A stretch of 40,958 bases of DNA from Isosphaeraceae bacterium (GTDB lineage Bacteria; Planctomycetota; Planctomycetia; Isosphaerales; Isosphaeraceae). How positions within the stretch are numbered: position 1 is the stretch's first letter; every line of letters starts with the position of its first letter. Location: positions 1-40,958 of the forward strand of contig JARLIH010000079.1 in the NCBI GenBank assembly GCA_031291845.1, written 5' to 3'. A model generated the notes under the pieces. The model was not told the DNA's origin. It was given only the letters and a program-made list of their open reading frames with translations, and ran no database searches. Of this stretch, positions 7,376 through 14,453 are shown piece by piece. A program made the translations under genes and the position numbers.

Positions 7376-8606
7376 CGACTCCCCCTCGAGCTTCCCCGGC
7401 GACGCGGAACGTGCGCCGAGGCCACTAGACGAGCCGGTACTCGTCATCGACGAGGACGACCGCTACGGCCGCCTGCGGCTCATCCCTTGGTGGCGCCAAG
7501 AACGCCTGGCGGCCGCCCATGTCCTGGTCGTCGGCGCGGGTGCGCTGGGGAACGAGGTGCTCAAGAACCTCGCGCTGGTCGGCGTTGGAAAAGTTCACGT
7601 CGGCGACCTCGACGAGATCGAGACATCGAACTTATCGCGATCCGTCCTCTTCCGTCCTGGCGACGGCGGCCAGCCGAAGGCCGTCGTCGCCGCGCGCCGG
7701 GTCCGCGAGATCAACCCCGACGTGGTGGTGATCCCCATTCATGGAGACATCATCAATAACATCGGTCTTGGCCTGTTTGCCGACGTCGATGTGGTAATCG
7801 GCTGTCTCGACAACCGCGAGGCGAGGCTCTGGGTGAACCGGCAATGCTGGAAGGCCGGCACTCCCTGGGTGGATTCGGGCATTCAAGAGATCCAGGGGGT
7901 AGTGAAGGTCTTCGTCCCCCCCGATTCGGCCTGCTACGAATGCGCGATGACGGAGCGAGACTACCAGCTCTTGAACCTGCGATACTCGTGCCCGCTTTTG
8001 CGGCGCGATCAGATCATGGAGGGGAAAGTACCGACGGCGCCGACGATCGCGTCAATGATGGCCGGCCTTGAGGTGCAGGAGGCCTTGAAGCTCATTCACG
8101 GATTGCCGGTGGCGGCCGGTTCGGCCTTGGTCTTCAACGGTGTCGCCAACCAGTTCTACTCGACCCGGCTTCCCCGCCGCGAAGACTGTTTGAGCCACGA
8201 AACCTACCCGGAGCCCATCGGGCTGCCGCTCGGGCATAGGGACTCCATCGCCGCTCTTTTCGAGGCCGCACGCGAGACCCTGGAAGGCCCCCTGTCGCTG
8301 GCGCTCGAGCGGGATCTCGTCGTGGCGGTCACATGCGCCCGTTGCAGTGAGCGTGTCGAGATGATGCGGCCAAGGAACCGCGTCCGCATGGTCGACGCCG
8401 CGTGTCCGCGCTGCGGCAATCCCGGCCATCCCGAGACAGCACACACGATCGAGGAGGACTCGCCATTGGCGCTGCGAACGCTCGCGGAAGTTGGCGTTCC
8501 TCCGTACGACGTCATCCGCGTCGATGGGGCGGCGAGCTCGGGCTTCTTCTTGCTGGCCGGCGACCGGGCCGAGGGAGATCGTGGGTGGGGGCTGGGGGAG
8601 CGCTGA
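7368..8606 (+). CDS. ThiF/E1-like ubiquitin-activating enzyme with C-terminal zinc ribbon
   Basis: A 412-aa protein. The Rossmann adenylation domain carries GAGALG (56-61), D80 and D82, SNLSR (87-91), K104 in GQPK, and CLDNR (146-150), all standard E1/MoeB ATP-binding residues. CYEC (189-192) is followed 16 residues later by Cys208 in RYSCPLL, in the place of the catalytic cysteine of Uba3-type E1s. Unlike MoeB, it ends with a zinc-ribbon-like module (CARC 323-326, CPRC 346-349) and a hydrophobic tail. It would adenylate the UBL C-terminus and load it on Cys208 for transfer to the E2. The TTG start at 7368 overlaps the E2 end by 8 nt and has GAGGAG about 10 nt upstream. Confidence 0.88.
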   Translation: MTDDSPSSFPGDAERAPRPLDEPVLVIDEDDRYGRLRLIPWWRQERLAAAHVLVVGAGALGNEVLKNLALVGVGKVHVGDLDEIETSNLSRSVLFRPGDGGQPKAVVAARRVREINPDVVVIPIHGDIINNIGLGLFADVDVVIGCLDNREARLWVNRQCWKAGTPWVDSGIQEIQGVVKVFVPPDSACYECAMTERDYQLLNLRYSCPLLRRDQIMEGKVPTAPTIASMMAGLEVQEALKLIHGLPVAAGSALVFNGVANQFYSTRLPRREDCLSHETYPEPIGLPLGHRDSIAALFEAARETLEGPLSLALERDLVVAVTCARCSERVEMMRPRNRVRMVDAACPRCGNPGHPETAHTIEEDSPLALRTLAEVGVPPYDVIRVDGAASSGFFLLAGDRAEGDRGWGLGER

Positions 8607-8661
8607 GTTGATCGTTGAGGGCCGCCGAACGAGGCGAGAGACGTCGCCCGTAGCGTCACGC

Positions 8662-8675
8662 TCACCGCGCGGTGA
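8662..8675. repeat. 14-bp perfect palindrome downstream of the E1 gene
   Basis: TCACCGCGCGGTGA reads the same on both strands, and flanking CGTCAC/GTGACG extends dyad symmetry. It lies 56 nt after the E1 stop and has no T-tract, so it may be a weak terminator stem, a protein site, or chance. The rest of 8607-8851 shows no gene. Confidence 0.35.
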
Positions 8676-8778
8676 CGTGTGGAATCGTTCGTTGGCAACC
8701 TCGTACGACATCGGCGCTCCTGATGCCGGCTCTCCGGGCCGCTTTCACGGGCGACCCGCTGCGCAGGGCTTGGAACGG

Positions 8779-8805
8779 TTGACAACCGCGGGCGCCGTGG
8801 ATAAC
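8779..8805 (+). promoter_or_regulatory. Possible sigma-70-type promoter for rnc
   Basis: A perfect TTGACA (8779-8784) is followed by GATAAC (8800-8805) 15 nt later, in a locally AT-richer stretch ending 47 nt before the rnc start. The spacing is short of the usual 17, so the -10 assignment is tentative. Confidence 0.35.
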
Positions 8806-8851
8806 CTACGTTATTAATCCATAATCTGTTGAAGGTTTTTTGGGTGGCGCC

Positions 8852-9577
8852 ATGCCCGAACCAGCCCAGCGGGCCGATGGAATGCAGCTCGAGCAGTGCC
8901 AGGATGTGCTGGCCTATCAGTTTCGCGACCCGACCTATCTACGCGAAGCCCTGACCCACGCGTCGAGTGCGAACCACCGCCTGGCGTCGAACGAGCGACT
9001 TGAGTTCCTGGGGGACGCGATCCTCGGCGCAATCGTCTGCGAACTGCTCTTCCGGAAGTTCCCCGAATACCAGGAGGGGGAGCTGACGCGCATCAAGTCG
9101 GCCGTTGTCTCGCGGCGAACCTGCGCGAAGATCTCGGAGGAGATGGGTTTCGACGAATTCCTCGTGCTGGGCAAGGGAATGGGCAGCCATGAGGGACCGC
9201 CGTCCTCGGTCCTCGCCGACGTCTTCGAGAGCCTGATCGGCGCCATCTATCTTGACGGCGGCATGGAAGCAGCCAAGCGGTTCATCGTCCGGCATATCGA
9301 GGCTGAGATCGACGCCGCGGTGGACGGGCAGCTCGGCGGTAACTACAAGAGCAACCTCCAGCAAGTCGCCCAGCGCCAGTTCGGAGAGACCCCGACCTAC
9401 ATGCTGCTCGACGAAAAAGGGCCCGACCATTCGAAGTGCTTCAAGATCTCGGCTCAGATCGGCCGGCACAGCTACGCCCCTGCCTGGGGCCGCAACAAGA
9501 AAGAGGCCGAGCAGCGAGCGGCGATGAACGCGCTAAGCCAGCTTGCCGGTGACCCGGTGCCGCACGACTCCGATTGA
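8852..9577 (+). CDS. rnc: Ribonuclease III
   Basis: A 241-aa double-strand-specific endoribonuclease that processes rRNA precursors and structured mRNAs. The family signature NERLEFLGDAIL appears near residues 50-60, and the second acidic cluster ADVFESLIGAIYLDGG follows; together they supply the metal-binding Glu/Asp residues. The C-terminal third (from NYKSNLQQVAQ to the KEAEQRAAMNAL helix) is a double-stranded RNA-binding domain. Length is normal for the family. ATG 8852 is used; an in-frame ATG at 8882 is possible because neither has a strong ribosome site. It stands alone after the ubiquitin-like operon with a possible promoter upstream. Confidence 0.95.
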   Translation: MPEPAQRADGMQLEQCQDVLAYQFRDPTYLREALTHASSANHRLASNERLEFLGDAILGAIVCELLFRKFPEYQEGELTRIKSAVVSRRTCAKISEEMGFDEFLVLGKGMGSHEGPPSSVLADVFESLIGAIYLDGGMEAAKRFIVRHIEAEIDAAVDGQLGGNYKSNLQQVAQRQFGETPTYMLLDEKGPDHSKCFKISAQIGRHSYAPAWGRNKKEAEQRAAMNALSQLAGDPVPHDSD

Positions 9578-9752
9578 GCCGAGTGCGGCCCGTTGCCTGG
9601 CGAGACATTTGTCGGAAGGCCGGCGCGGTGGTCGCTTGCGTAATCAGAACCCATCGTCGTAAGATCAGGCGGTAGGGTGGAGGAGGGGAACGAGAAGTCC
9701 CGCTCCGGTTGCGCACCGACTTGCGCGTAGAGCGCCCGCGGAGTGAGGAACT

Positions 9753-11030
9753 GTGAACGGTTCGCTGGTCATCGACCTCGGCATTAGTCCGGGTGTCTGG
9801 CTGTTCCTGTCGCTGCTACTCTGCCTGACGATCTTCTTCAAGTTCAGCCGGTTCTGGAGTGTCCGCAACCTGGACCTGCTGCTGCTCTTCGCGCTCGCGC
9901 CCGGGATGCTCTGGCTCGTCGGCAGCGAACCGCAGCCGTGGATGGCGTTCGTCTGGTTGTTCGCGGGCTCTGCGCTTTGGCTCGTGCGCTGCCTGCTGGA
10001 CCTCGGCGACTCGCGCCGGCCGTTCCTGGAGCCCAACTTGAACATGGCCGGGCTGGCCTGTATGGCCATCGGCGTGCTTGGCTTGCTGCTGGCCGAAACG
10101 GTGAGCCTGCCGCTCTATGAAGGGGCCGCACGCAACCCGGCGGAGCCGTCGGGACGCGATGATCCCCCGCCGGCGGGGACGGTAGGGCCGAACGCCCCGA
10201 TCGCAAAGGCCGTCAAGAACGCCCCCCTGCCGACCGCCCTTCGACCCAATCCGCCCCAAGAGATTCTCAAGCGAGTGCTGGCGAGTCTCGCACAACTTGG
10301 TCTCGTCGCGGCCTTGATCGGGGTGGGCTGGCGGCATTTCGAGCGACCCGTGACCGGGCTGGCGGTCGCCACATGCTACTTGCTCTTGCCCTACACGCGG
10401 ATCGCGCTCGTCGACTGCGGGCAGATCTTGCCCGCCGCGCTGATCGTGACCGCATTGCTTTTCTATAACCGGCCGCGCCTCGCCGGAGCGCTCATCGGGC
10501 TGGCCGCGGGCTGGATGCCGGCGTGCTTGGGACTGGTCCCGCTCTGGGCGGGGTTCTACCGCGGCCGCGGGGCCAAGCGGTTCCTCGCTGTCGGCCTACT
10601 TGTGCTTTGCGTCTGCGTCCTCTTGACGATGACCCTACCCGTCCGCCTGGACGTCTGGGGACGAGCCTTGGGCGCACGGAGCCTGAAGGAAGCCGGGCTG
10701 ACGCTCAACTTCGAGAGCCCGAGCGTGGGGAGCTTCTGGAGCCGCGTCGACGGGCACTACCGGATACCCGTCCTCATCTTGTACCTCGCCTTCGTCACGA
10801 TCGTGACGTTCTGGCCCGCGCAGAAGAACCTGGGCGAGCTCATTGCGCTGTCGGCCGCTCTCCTGGTGGGAAGTCAATTCTGGTTCCTGGCCGAAGGCGG
10901 GACGATGATCGTCCTGTACCTTCCGCTGACGATCCTGATGATGTTCCGCCCCAATCTCTCGGGAAAGCGCGCACTGCCGCTCGCGACCAGGGAGCGGGCC
11001 GCGCATGGGTCTCTCTTTCCGGTGCGGTGA
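9753..11030 (+). CDS. Uncharacterised multi-pass membrane protein
   Basis: A 425-aa protein that I do not recognise as a named family. Hydrophobic segments are visible at about residues 12-30, 42-62, 65-80, 92-115, 170-190, 200-220, 225-260, 275-300, 335-355 and 365-390, suggesting about ten membrane helices. A Pro-rich, charged loop spans residues 125-165. No signal peptide cleavage site or catalytic motif stands out. The fold could be a polyprenol-linked glycosyltransferase-like protein, but the usual acidic motif in the first loop is absent. The GTG start at 9753 has AGGA only 3 nt upstream. The flanking genes rnc and deoC give no functional hint. Confidence 0.7.
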   Translation: MNGSLVIDLGISPGVWLFLSLLLCLTIFFKFSRFWSVRNLDLLLLFALAPGMLWLVGSEPQPWMAFVWLFAGSALWLVRCLLDLGDSRRPFLEPNLNMAGLACMAIGVLGLLLAETVSLPLYEGAARNPAEPSGRDDPPPAGTVGPNAPIAKAVKNAPLPTALRPNPPQEILKRVLASLAQLGLVAALIGVGWRHFERPVTGLAVATCYLLLPYTRIALVDCGQILPAALIVTALLFYNRPRLAGALIGLAAGWMPACLGLVPLWAGFYRGRGAKRFLAVGLLVLCVCVLLTMTLPVRLDVWGRALGARSLKEAGLTLNFESPSVGSFWSRVDGHYRIPVLILYLAFVTIVTFWPAQKNLGELIALSAALLVGSQFWFLAEGGTMIVLYLPLTILMMFRPNLSGKRALPLATRERAAHGSLFPVR

Positions 11031-11131
11031 TCGCCCTCTTGTGCCAATCCCGCTCCGCGGACACAATCAATGCCTCGAATTGCCGGTGGGGTCGCGCTGA
11101 GCCGCTCGTCCATTGGAGCTATGATCGCGCC

Positions 11132-11815
11132 ATGGAGCTGACGTACGACACGATTGCCAAGCGGATCGATCACTCCTTGCTGGGCCCGACGCTCACCGAG
11201 CAGGAGCTCGACGAAGGTTGCCGCGTCGCCGCGCAGTATCGAGTGGCAAGCGTTTGCATCAAGCCCTTCGCCGTCGCACGTGCTGGCGAACTGCTCAAGG
11301 GAACGGGCGTGCTGGTCGGCACGACGATCGGCTTTCCACATGGTGGACATGCCACGGCCGTCAAGGTCTTCGAGTCCGAGCGTGCAATCGCCGCCGGGGC
11401 GACCGAGCTCGACATGGTTATCAACATCGGGCACGCGATCGGGGGCCAGTGGGACGCCGTCCGCGAAGACATCGCCGCTGTGACGCGCGCGGCTCACGAT
11501 GGCGGCGCGATCGTGAAGGTGATCTTCGAGAACTGCTTTTTGGACGATCCGCAGAAGATACGGCTCTGTGAGCTTTGCGGGGAGATCGGTGCAGACTACG
11601 TCAAGACGTCGACCGGCTACGGGACCGGAGGCGCAACGCACGAAGATCTCATCCTCATGCGAAAGCACTCGCCTGCCCACGTCAAGCTCAAGGCCGCAGG
11701 CGGAATCCGCACGCTGGACGCGGCAATCGCCGTCACGGAACTGGGCTGCGACCGCATCGGCGCGAGCAAGACCGCCGAAATCCTCGACGACCTGCGAGCG
11801 CGACTGCGGGGATGA
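11132..11815 (+). CDS. deoC: Deoxyribose-phosphate aldolase
   Basis: A 227-aa class I aldolase that cleaves 2-deoxyribose-5-phosphate into glyceraldehyde-3-phosphate and acetaldehyde in nucleoside catabolism. The catalytic residues are visible: Asp in ELDMVINIG, the Schiff-base Lys in DYVKTSTGYG, and the second Lys in HVKLKAAGGIRT. The N-terminal IDHSLLGPTLT and the loop GFPHGGHATAVK are also family hallmarks. ATG 11132 is used because the nearby ATG 11121 is out of frame; GGAG lies about 13 nt upstream. A parS-like palindrome begins on the base after the stop codon, and convergent rpiA follows. The two enzymes act in linked pentose-phosphate metabolism but are not in one operon. Confidence 0.95.
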   Translation: MELTYDTIAKRIDHSLLGPTLTEQELDEGCRVAAQYRVASVCIKPFAVARAGELLKGTGVLVGTTIGFPHGGHATAVKVFESERAIAAGATELDMVINIGHAIGGQWDAVREDIAAVTRAAHDGGAIVKVIFENCFLDDPQKIRLCELCGEIGADYVKTSTGYGTGGATHEDLILMRKHSPAHVKLKAAGGIRTLDAAIAVTELGCDRIGASKTAEILDDLRARLRG

Positions 11816-11829
11816 GTTCCACGTGGAAC
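11816..11829. other. parS: parS-like ParB-binding site 1
   Basis: GTTCCACGTGGAAC is a perfect 14-bp palindrome matching the bacterial chromosomal parS core (GTTTCACGTGAAAC) except for the symmetric T/C and A/G positions. It lies immediately after the deoC stop and 2.6 kb from parB on this side. The same 14-mer recurs at 19430. Confidence 0.82.
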
Positions 11830-11858
11830 TCTTGTCAGTCGACCGCGAGCTTCCCTGT

Positions 11859-11918
11859 CGGGTGCATAAGATGCACCGTCCCGTTGGACGATTGAAGACG
11901 GTGCATTTCATGCACCCG
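11859..11918. repeat. Nested inverted repeats between convergent deoC and rpiA
   Basis: Two 22-nt arms (11859-11880 and 11897-11918) are inverted copies of each other with two mismatches, separated by 16 nt. Each arm is itself a hairpin: GGTGCAT-AAG-ATGCACC in the first and GGTGCAT-TTC-ATGCACC in the second. The second arm covers the rpiA stop codon (11908-11910). The position between converging genes favours a bidirectional terminator without a T-tract. Four copies of one heptamer could also be a protein-binding array. Confidence 0.6.
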
Positions 11919-12639
11919 ATAGAGATGGGGAATCGCTCGAGGGAATCGCTGAGGATTTGTCGATCCGCTCCGCCCTTCCCGGATAGCCGACGAGCAGAAC
12001 GTCACAGAGTCCGAGAAAGATCCCGGTGTCGAACACGCCGACGACGTTCTGCAGGCGCGAGTCGAGCGCCGCGACGTCGTCGATGTCGGTGAACCGGCAG
12101 TCCACGATCGCGTTGCCGCCGTCGGTCCGGAACAATGAACCGTCGCTTGTCATCCTGACCGACGTCTGGGCGCCGAGCGCGCGCAACCGGCGTTCGGTGT
12201 GTCGAAGACCGACCGTGCTGACTTCAACGGGGATGGGCATGCTCTTCCCGAGCCGGTCGACTCGCTTCTCGGGCGTGATCATCGTTACGTGAACCCGTGC
12301 GGCCGCCGCGACGATCTTCTCGCGGAGTAACGCGCCCCCCCTGCCCTTGATGAGTCGAAACGAGGGATCGACTTCGTCGGCGCCGTCGAGGCAAATGTCG
12401 AGCTCGTCCACGTCGTCGAGCTCGCGCACGGTAATGCCTTCCGCTCTGGCCAGCTCGGCGGTCGAGTTGCTGGTTGCCACACTCTGGATGTGAAGGTGGT
12501 ACTCACGGACCCGGCGACCGAGGGCTCGGACCATCTCCGTCGCGGTGGTCCCGCTTCCCAGCCCGACTAGCATCCCGCTCTCGACGAGGCCCGCAGCCGC
12601 GTGTGCGGCTTGGACTTTGGGGGGACCATTCTGGCTCAT
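11908..12639 (-). CDS. rpiA: Ribose-5-phosphate isomerase A
   Basis: A 243-aa enzyme that interconverts ribose-5-phosphate and ribulose-5-phosphate in the pentose phosphate pathway. Family motifs are present in order: VGLGSGTTA (phosphate loop), SVATSNSTAEL, CLDGADEVD (catalytic Asp) and KGRGGALLREKIVA (Lys and Glu of the active site). Near the C-terminus, the GVFDTGIFLG strand is also typical. The open frame continues upstream through a tRNA-Pro gene, so the start must be downstream of it. ATG 12639 is taken; a GTG at 12648 has a nearer GGGAG and is the alternative. It is convergent with deoC. Confidence 0.95.
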   Translation of the reverse strand: MSQNGPPKVQAAHAAAGLVESGMLVGLGSGTTATEMVRALGRRVREYHLHIQSVATSNSTAELARAEGITVRELDDVDELDICLDGADEVDPSFRLIKGRGGALLREKIVAAAARVHVTMITPEKRVDRLGKSMPIPVEVSTVGLRHTERRLRALGAQTSVRMTSDGSLFRTDGGNAIVDCRFTDIDDVAALDSRLQNVVGVFDTGIFLGLCDVLLVGYPGRAERIDKSSAIPSSDSPSLSGA

Positions 12640-12698
12640 CGCGTACACAAGGCTCCCGCACAACCCAAGTTGGAGCCGGGCACCATCCGTCCGGCGAA

Positions 12699-12773
12699 TC
12701 GGGGCGACCAGATTCGAACTGGTGACCTCCTGCTCCCAAGGCAGGCGCGCTAACCAGGCTGCGCTACGCCCCG
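12699..12773 (-). tRNA. tRNA-Pro (anticodon TGG)
   Basis: A 75-nt cloverleaf. The acceptor stem is CGGGGCG paired with CGCCCCG, with discriminator A. The D-arm has TAGCGCAGCCTGG, the anticodon stem CCTGC/GCAGG holds loop CTTGGGA (anticodon TGG), and the T-arm contains GTTCGAATC. C1-G72 pairing is typical of bacterial tRNA-Pro. CCA is not encoded. It lies 60 nt upstream of rpiA on the same strand. Confidence 0.95.
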
Positions 12774-12817
12774 CGTTCAATGGTCCCAGGCATGGTAAGT
12801 CCAGGGCCGCCGCGCGG

Positions 12818-13261
12818 TCAAGGGCGGCTCACCCCGCGGGGGCGATTCGGCGGGGCCGGCATCATTCTCGAGAGGCGCTCGAGCAACGACACGACATCAA
12901 TCGGCTTGGGATATACCGCCGAGAACATCGTCTGCAGCTGAGCCAGCCTGCCGTTCTCGAGCACTTCGCCGGTAACCAGAATTAGCGGAACGGATGGATA
13001 TCGTGTTTTCACCCAACGGGCGAGGCCGTGACCGTCGAGGTTGGGCATTGCGAGGTCGGTGATCACGACCTGGGGCGGTCGCACGTCGCAGGTGCGGATC
13101 GCCTCCGTCGCCGAAGTCGTGGACACGGTGGCGTAGCCTTCGAGCTCGACGACTTCCTGGAGCTTGCACAGCGTCGGCCGGTGATCGTCCACCAGGAGTA
13201 CGTACGGACGTGCGGGCACCTTGGTCGTCGCTGTGGTGGTACTCACGGCGAAGCTCAGCAT
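12818..13261 (-). CDS. Single-domain response regulator
   Basis: A 147-aa receiver (REC) domain protein with no output domain. The acidic pair is in VLLVDDHRP, the phospho-acceptor Asp in VVITDLAMPNLDG, the Thr switch in LILVTGE and the conserved Lys in VYPKPID. A 15-residue polar N-terminus and a short Pro/Arg-rich tail flank it. Stand-alone receivers act by protein contact or as phosphorelay intermediates. It starts 10 nt after the stop of the histidine-kinase-like gene, so the two form a pair. ATG 13261 has no strong ribosome site, which fits translational coupling; a GTG at 13246 is possible. Confidence 0.87.
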   Translation of the reverse strand: MLSFAVSTTTATTKVPARPYVLLVDDHRPTLCKLQEVVELEGYATVSTTSATEAIRTCDVRPPQVVITDLAMPNLDGHGLARWVKTRYPSVPLILVTGEVLENGRLAQLQTMFSAVYPKPIDVVSLLERLSRMMPAPPNRPRGVSRP

Positions 13262-13271
13262 CGTAGTGGTC

Positions 13272-13985
13272 TCACTCGGCGGAACGGATCTTGAGCGGCC
13301 AGCACAGGCGGAGCCGGAAGCGATCGCCTGACTCAACTTCAAGAGTCCCGCCGTGGGCCGACATGACGCGGGCGAGGAAGGGCAAGGCGAACGACTCCGA
13401 CGTTGCAGCGGCCGACGAGTTGAGGGCCGACCCCGCGTCGGGTTGCGATTCGGACCAGTCGAGCAGGAACGAATGGTCGTCGGCTTTCCACGAGAACGTC
13501 ACGAATTGGCCTGGGAGGGTCGCGTTGGCTCGCCACTCCGCGAGCGCTTCGAGGGCCGGACCCAGGCGGGTCGGGTCGAAGTCGCCAACCAACGGCGCCG
13601 GGGGTGGTAGCGGCTCGAAGGCAATGCCACGGCTCCGGAACCGCTCGGTCCACCGGGGAAACACTTCATCCCAGAGCAAGGCAATGGGAAGGCAAACGGG
13701 CGTTAAGGGCATCGGCCGGCAGATTTGCTGAAGCCGGTCGAAAAGCTGTTCGACCGCGCGATAGCGCGCTTCCTGTTCGGTCCAGTGCCCACGTTCAGAC
13801 GCCCCCTCGGTGCGGCCCGCTAGGTACAGGCTGAGCTTGAGGGTGTTCAGGTGGTTGCGGCACTGATGGCAAAACCCGCCGAGTAGCTCGTAGATCGTCG
13901 ACCTGCGCGCCGGGTCGGTCGCGACGCGCAGCAGGAGAGAATGACCCTCCTCGGCCGGTAAATCGCGAACGCGGGCTGCGAGCAT
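13272..13985 (-). CDS. Histidine-kinase-like protein with degenerate ATPase region
   Basis: A 237-aa protein with no membrane segment. Residues 30-65 resemble an HisKA-type dimerisation helix: LLGGFCHQCRNHLNTLKLSL carries a candidate phospho-His followed by the RN-x-L pattern. The last 40 residues (LPFLARVMSAHGGTLEVES and the final strand) match the end of a GHKL ATPase domain. Clear N-box (N-x-K/R-x-A) and G1 (DxGxG) motifs are missing between them, so ATP binding is doubtful. It may be a histidine phosphotransfer or modulator protein for the response regulator encoded next to it. ATG 13985 has GAGG about 10 nt upstream. Confidence 0.65.
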   Translation of the reverse strand: MLAARVRDLPAEEGHSLLLRVATDPARRSTIYELLGGFCHQCRNHLNTLKLSLYLAGRTEGASERGHWTEQEARYRAVEQLFDRLQQICRPMPLTPVCLPIALLWDEVFPRWTERFRSRGIAFEPLPPPAPLVGDFDPTRLGPALEALAEWRANATLPGQFVTFSWKADDHSFLLDWSESQPDAGSALNSSAAATSESFALPFLARVMSAHGGTLEVESGDRFRLRLCWPLKIRSAE

Positions 13986-14453
13986 CGGGTATCGGCCTCG
14001 TGGTTCGTTTTGGTCGCGTCGAAGGGCGGGGCGACTTCGCCGAACGCGCCGCGGGTCGTTGGCTCCCCCCTGATGCAACCAGGATGCCAGCCCTTACCCT
14101 TGAAAGCAAGAGCCGCCGAGGGCCTGCCGAAAAGCGAATTTTTCGGGACACCCTCCGTGTCGGCGGCCCCCCGCGGTGTAACGTTGCATTCTCTTTTCGA
14201 TGCGAGCATTCGTGAAATGGGAAGTCGCTCGAACGTGCGCGAAGACTTTCCCGATCGGGAAAATCTCCGGGGTCACAGCCACAGCGGTGGCCTCGGAGAC
14301 AACGGGCCTCGATGTGTTCGAAAAAGAAGCCCGCCGGTGCGGACAGAGGCGGATCTGCCACACCGGCGGGTGCACGAGGGGATTCAACGAGCCGCACATC
14401 ACGATCAAGGAGGATGCGAACCGTCCTTGGGCCGGCGGCTCAGGCGCTTCGGG
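13986..14453. other. Gene-poor 468-bp interval between the two-component pair and parB
   Basis: No convincing coding region was found on either strand; short open frames here lack codon bias and recognisable motifs. The interval holds the promoter side of the histidine-kinase-like gene and the 3' side of parB, both read on the minus strand. It also contains the 16-bp palindrome at 14247-14262 and imperfect GC-rich inverted repeats such as GCCGGCGG/CCGCCGGT near 14330-14460. Confidence 0.5.
14247..14262. repeat. 16-bp perfect palindrome downstream of parB
   Basis: TTTCCCGATCGGGAAA is a perfect dyad, flanked by a further A/T-rich border. It sits 185 nt after the parB stop and about 260 nt upstream of the histidine-kinase-like start. 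It is shaped like an operator for a dimeric regulator; no T-tract follows on either strand. Confidence 0.5.

Noticed and set aside
10523..11131. Long upstream extension of deoC
   Set aside because: It overlaps the membrane-protein gene in another frame; DeoC homology begins at 11132.
12640..12780. N-terminal extension of rpiA through the tRNA-Pro gene
   Set aside because: The extra 47 codons are only the translation of the tRNA-Pro gene and its leader; the conserved RpiA sequence starts at 12639.
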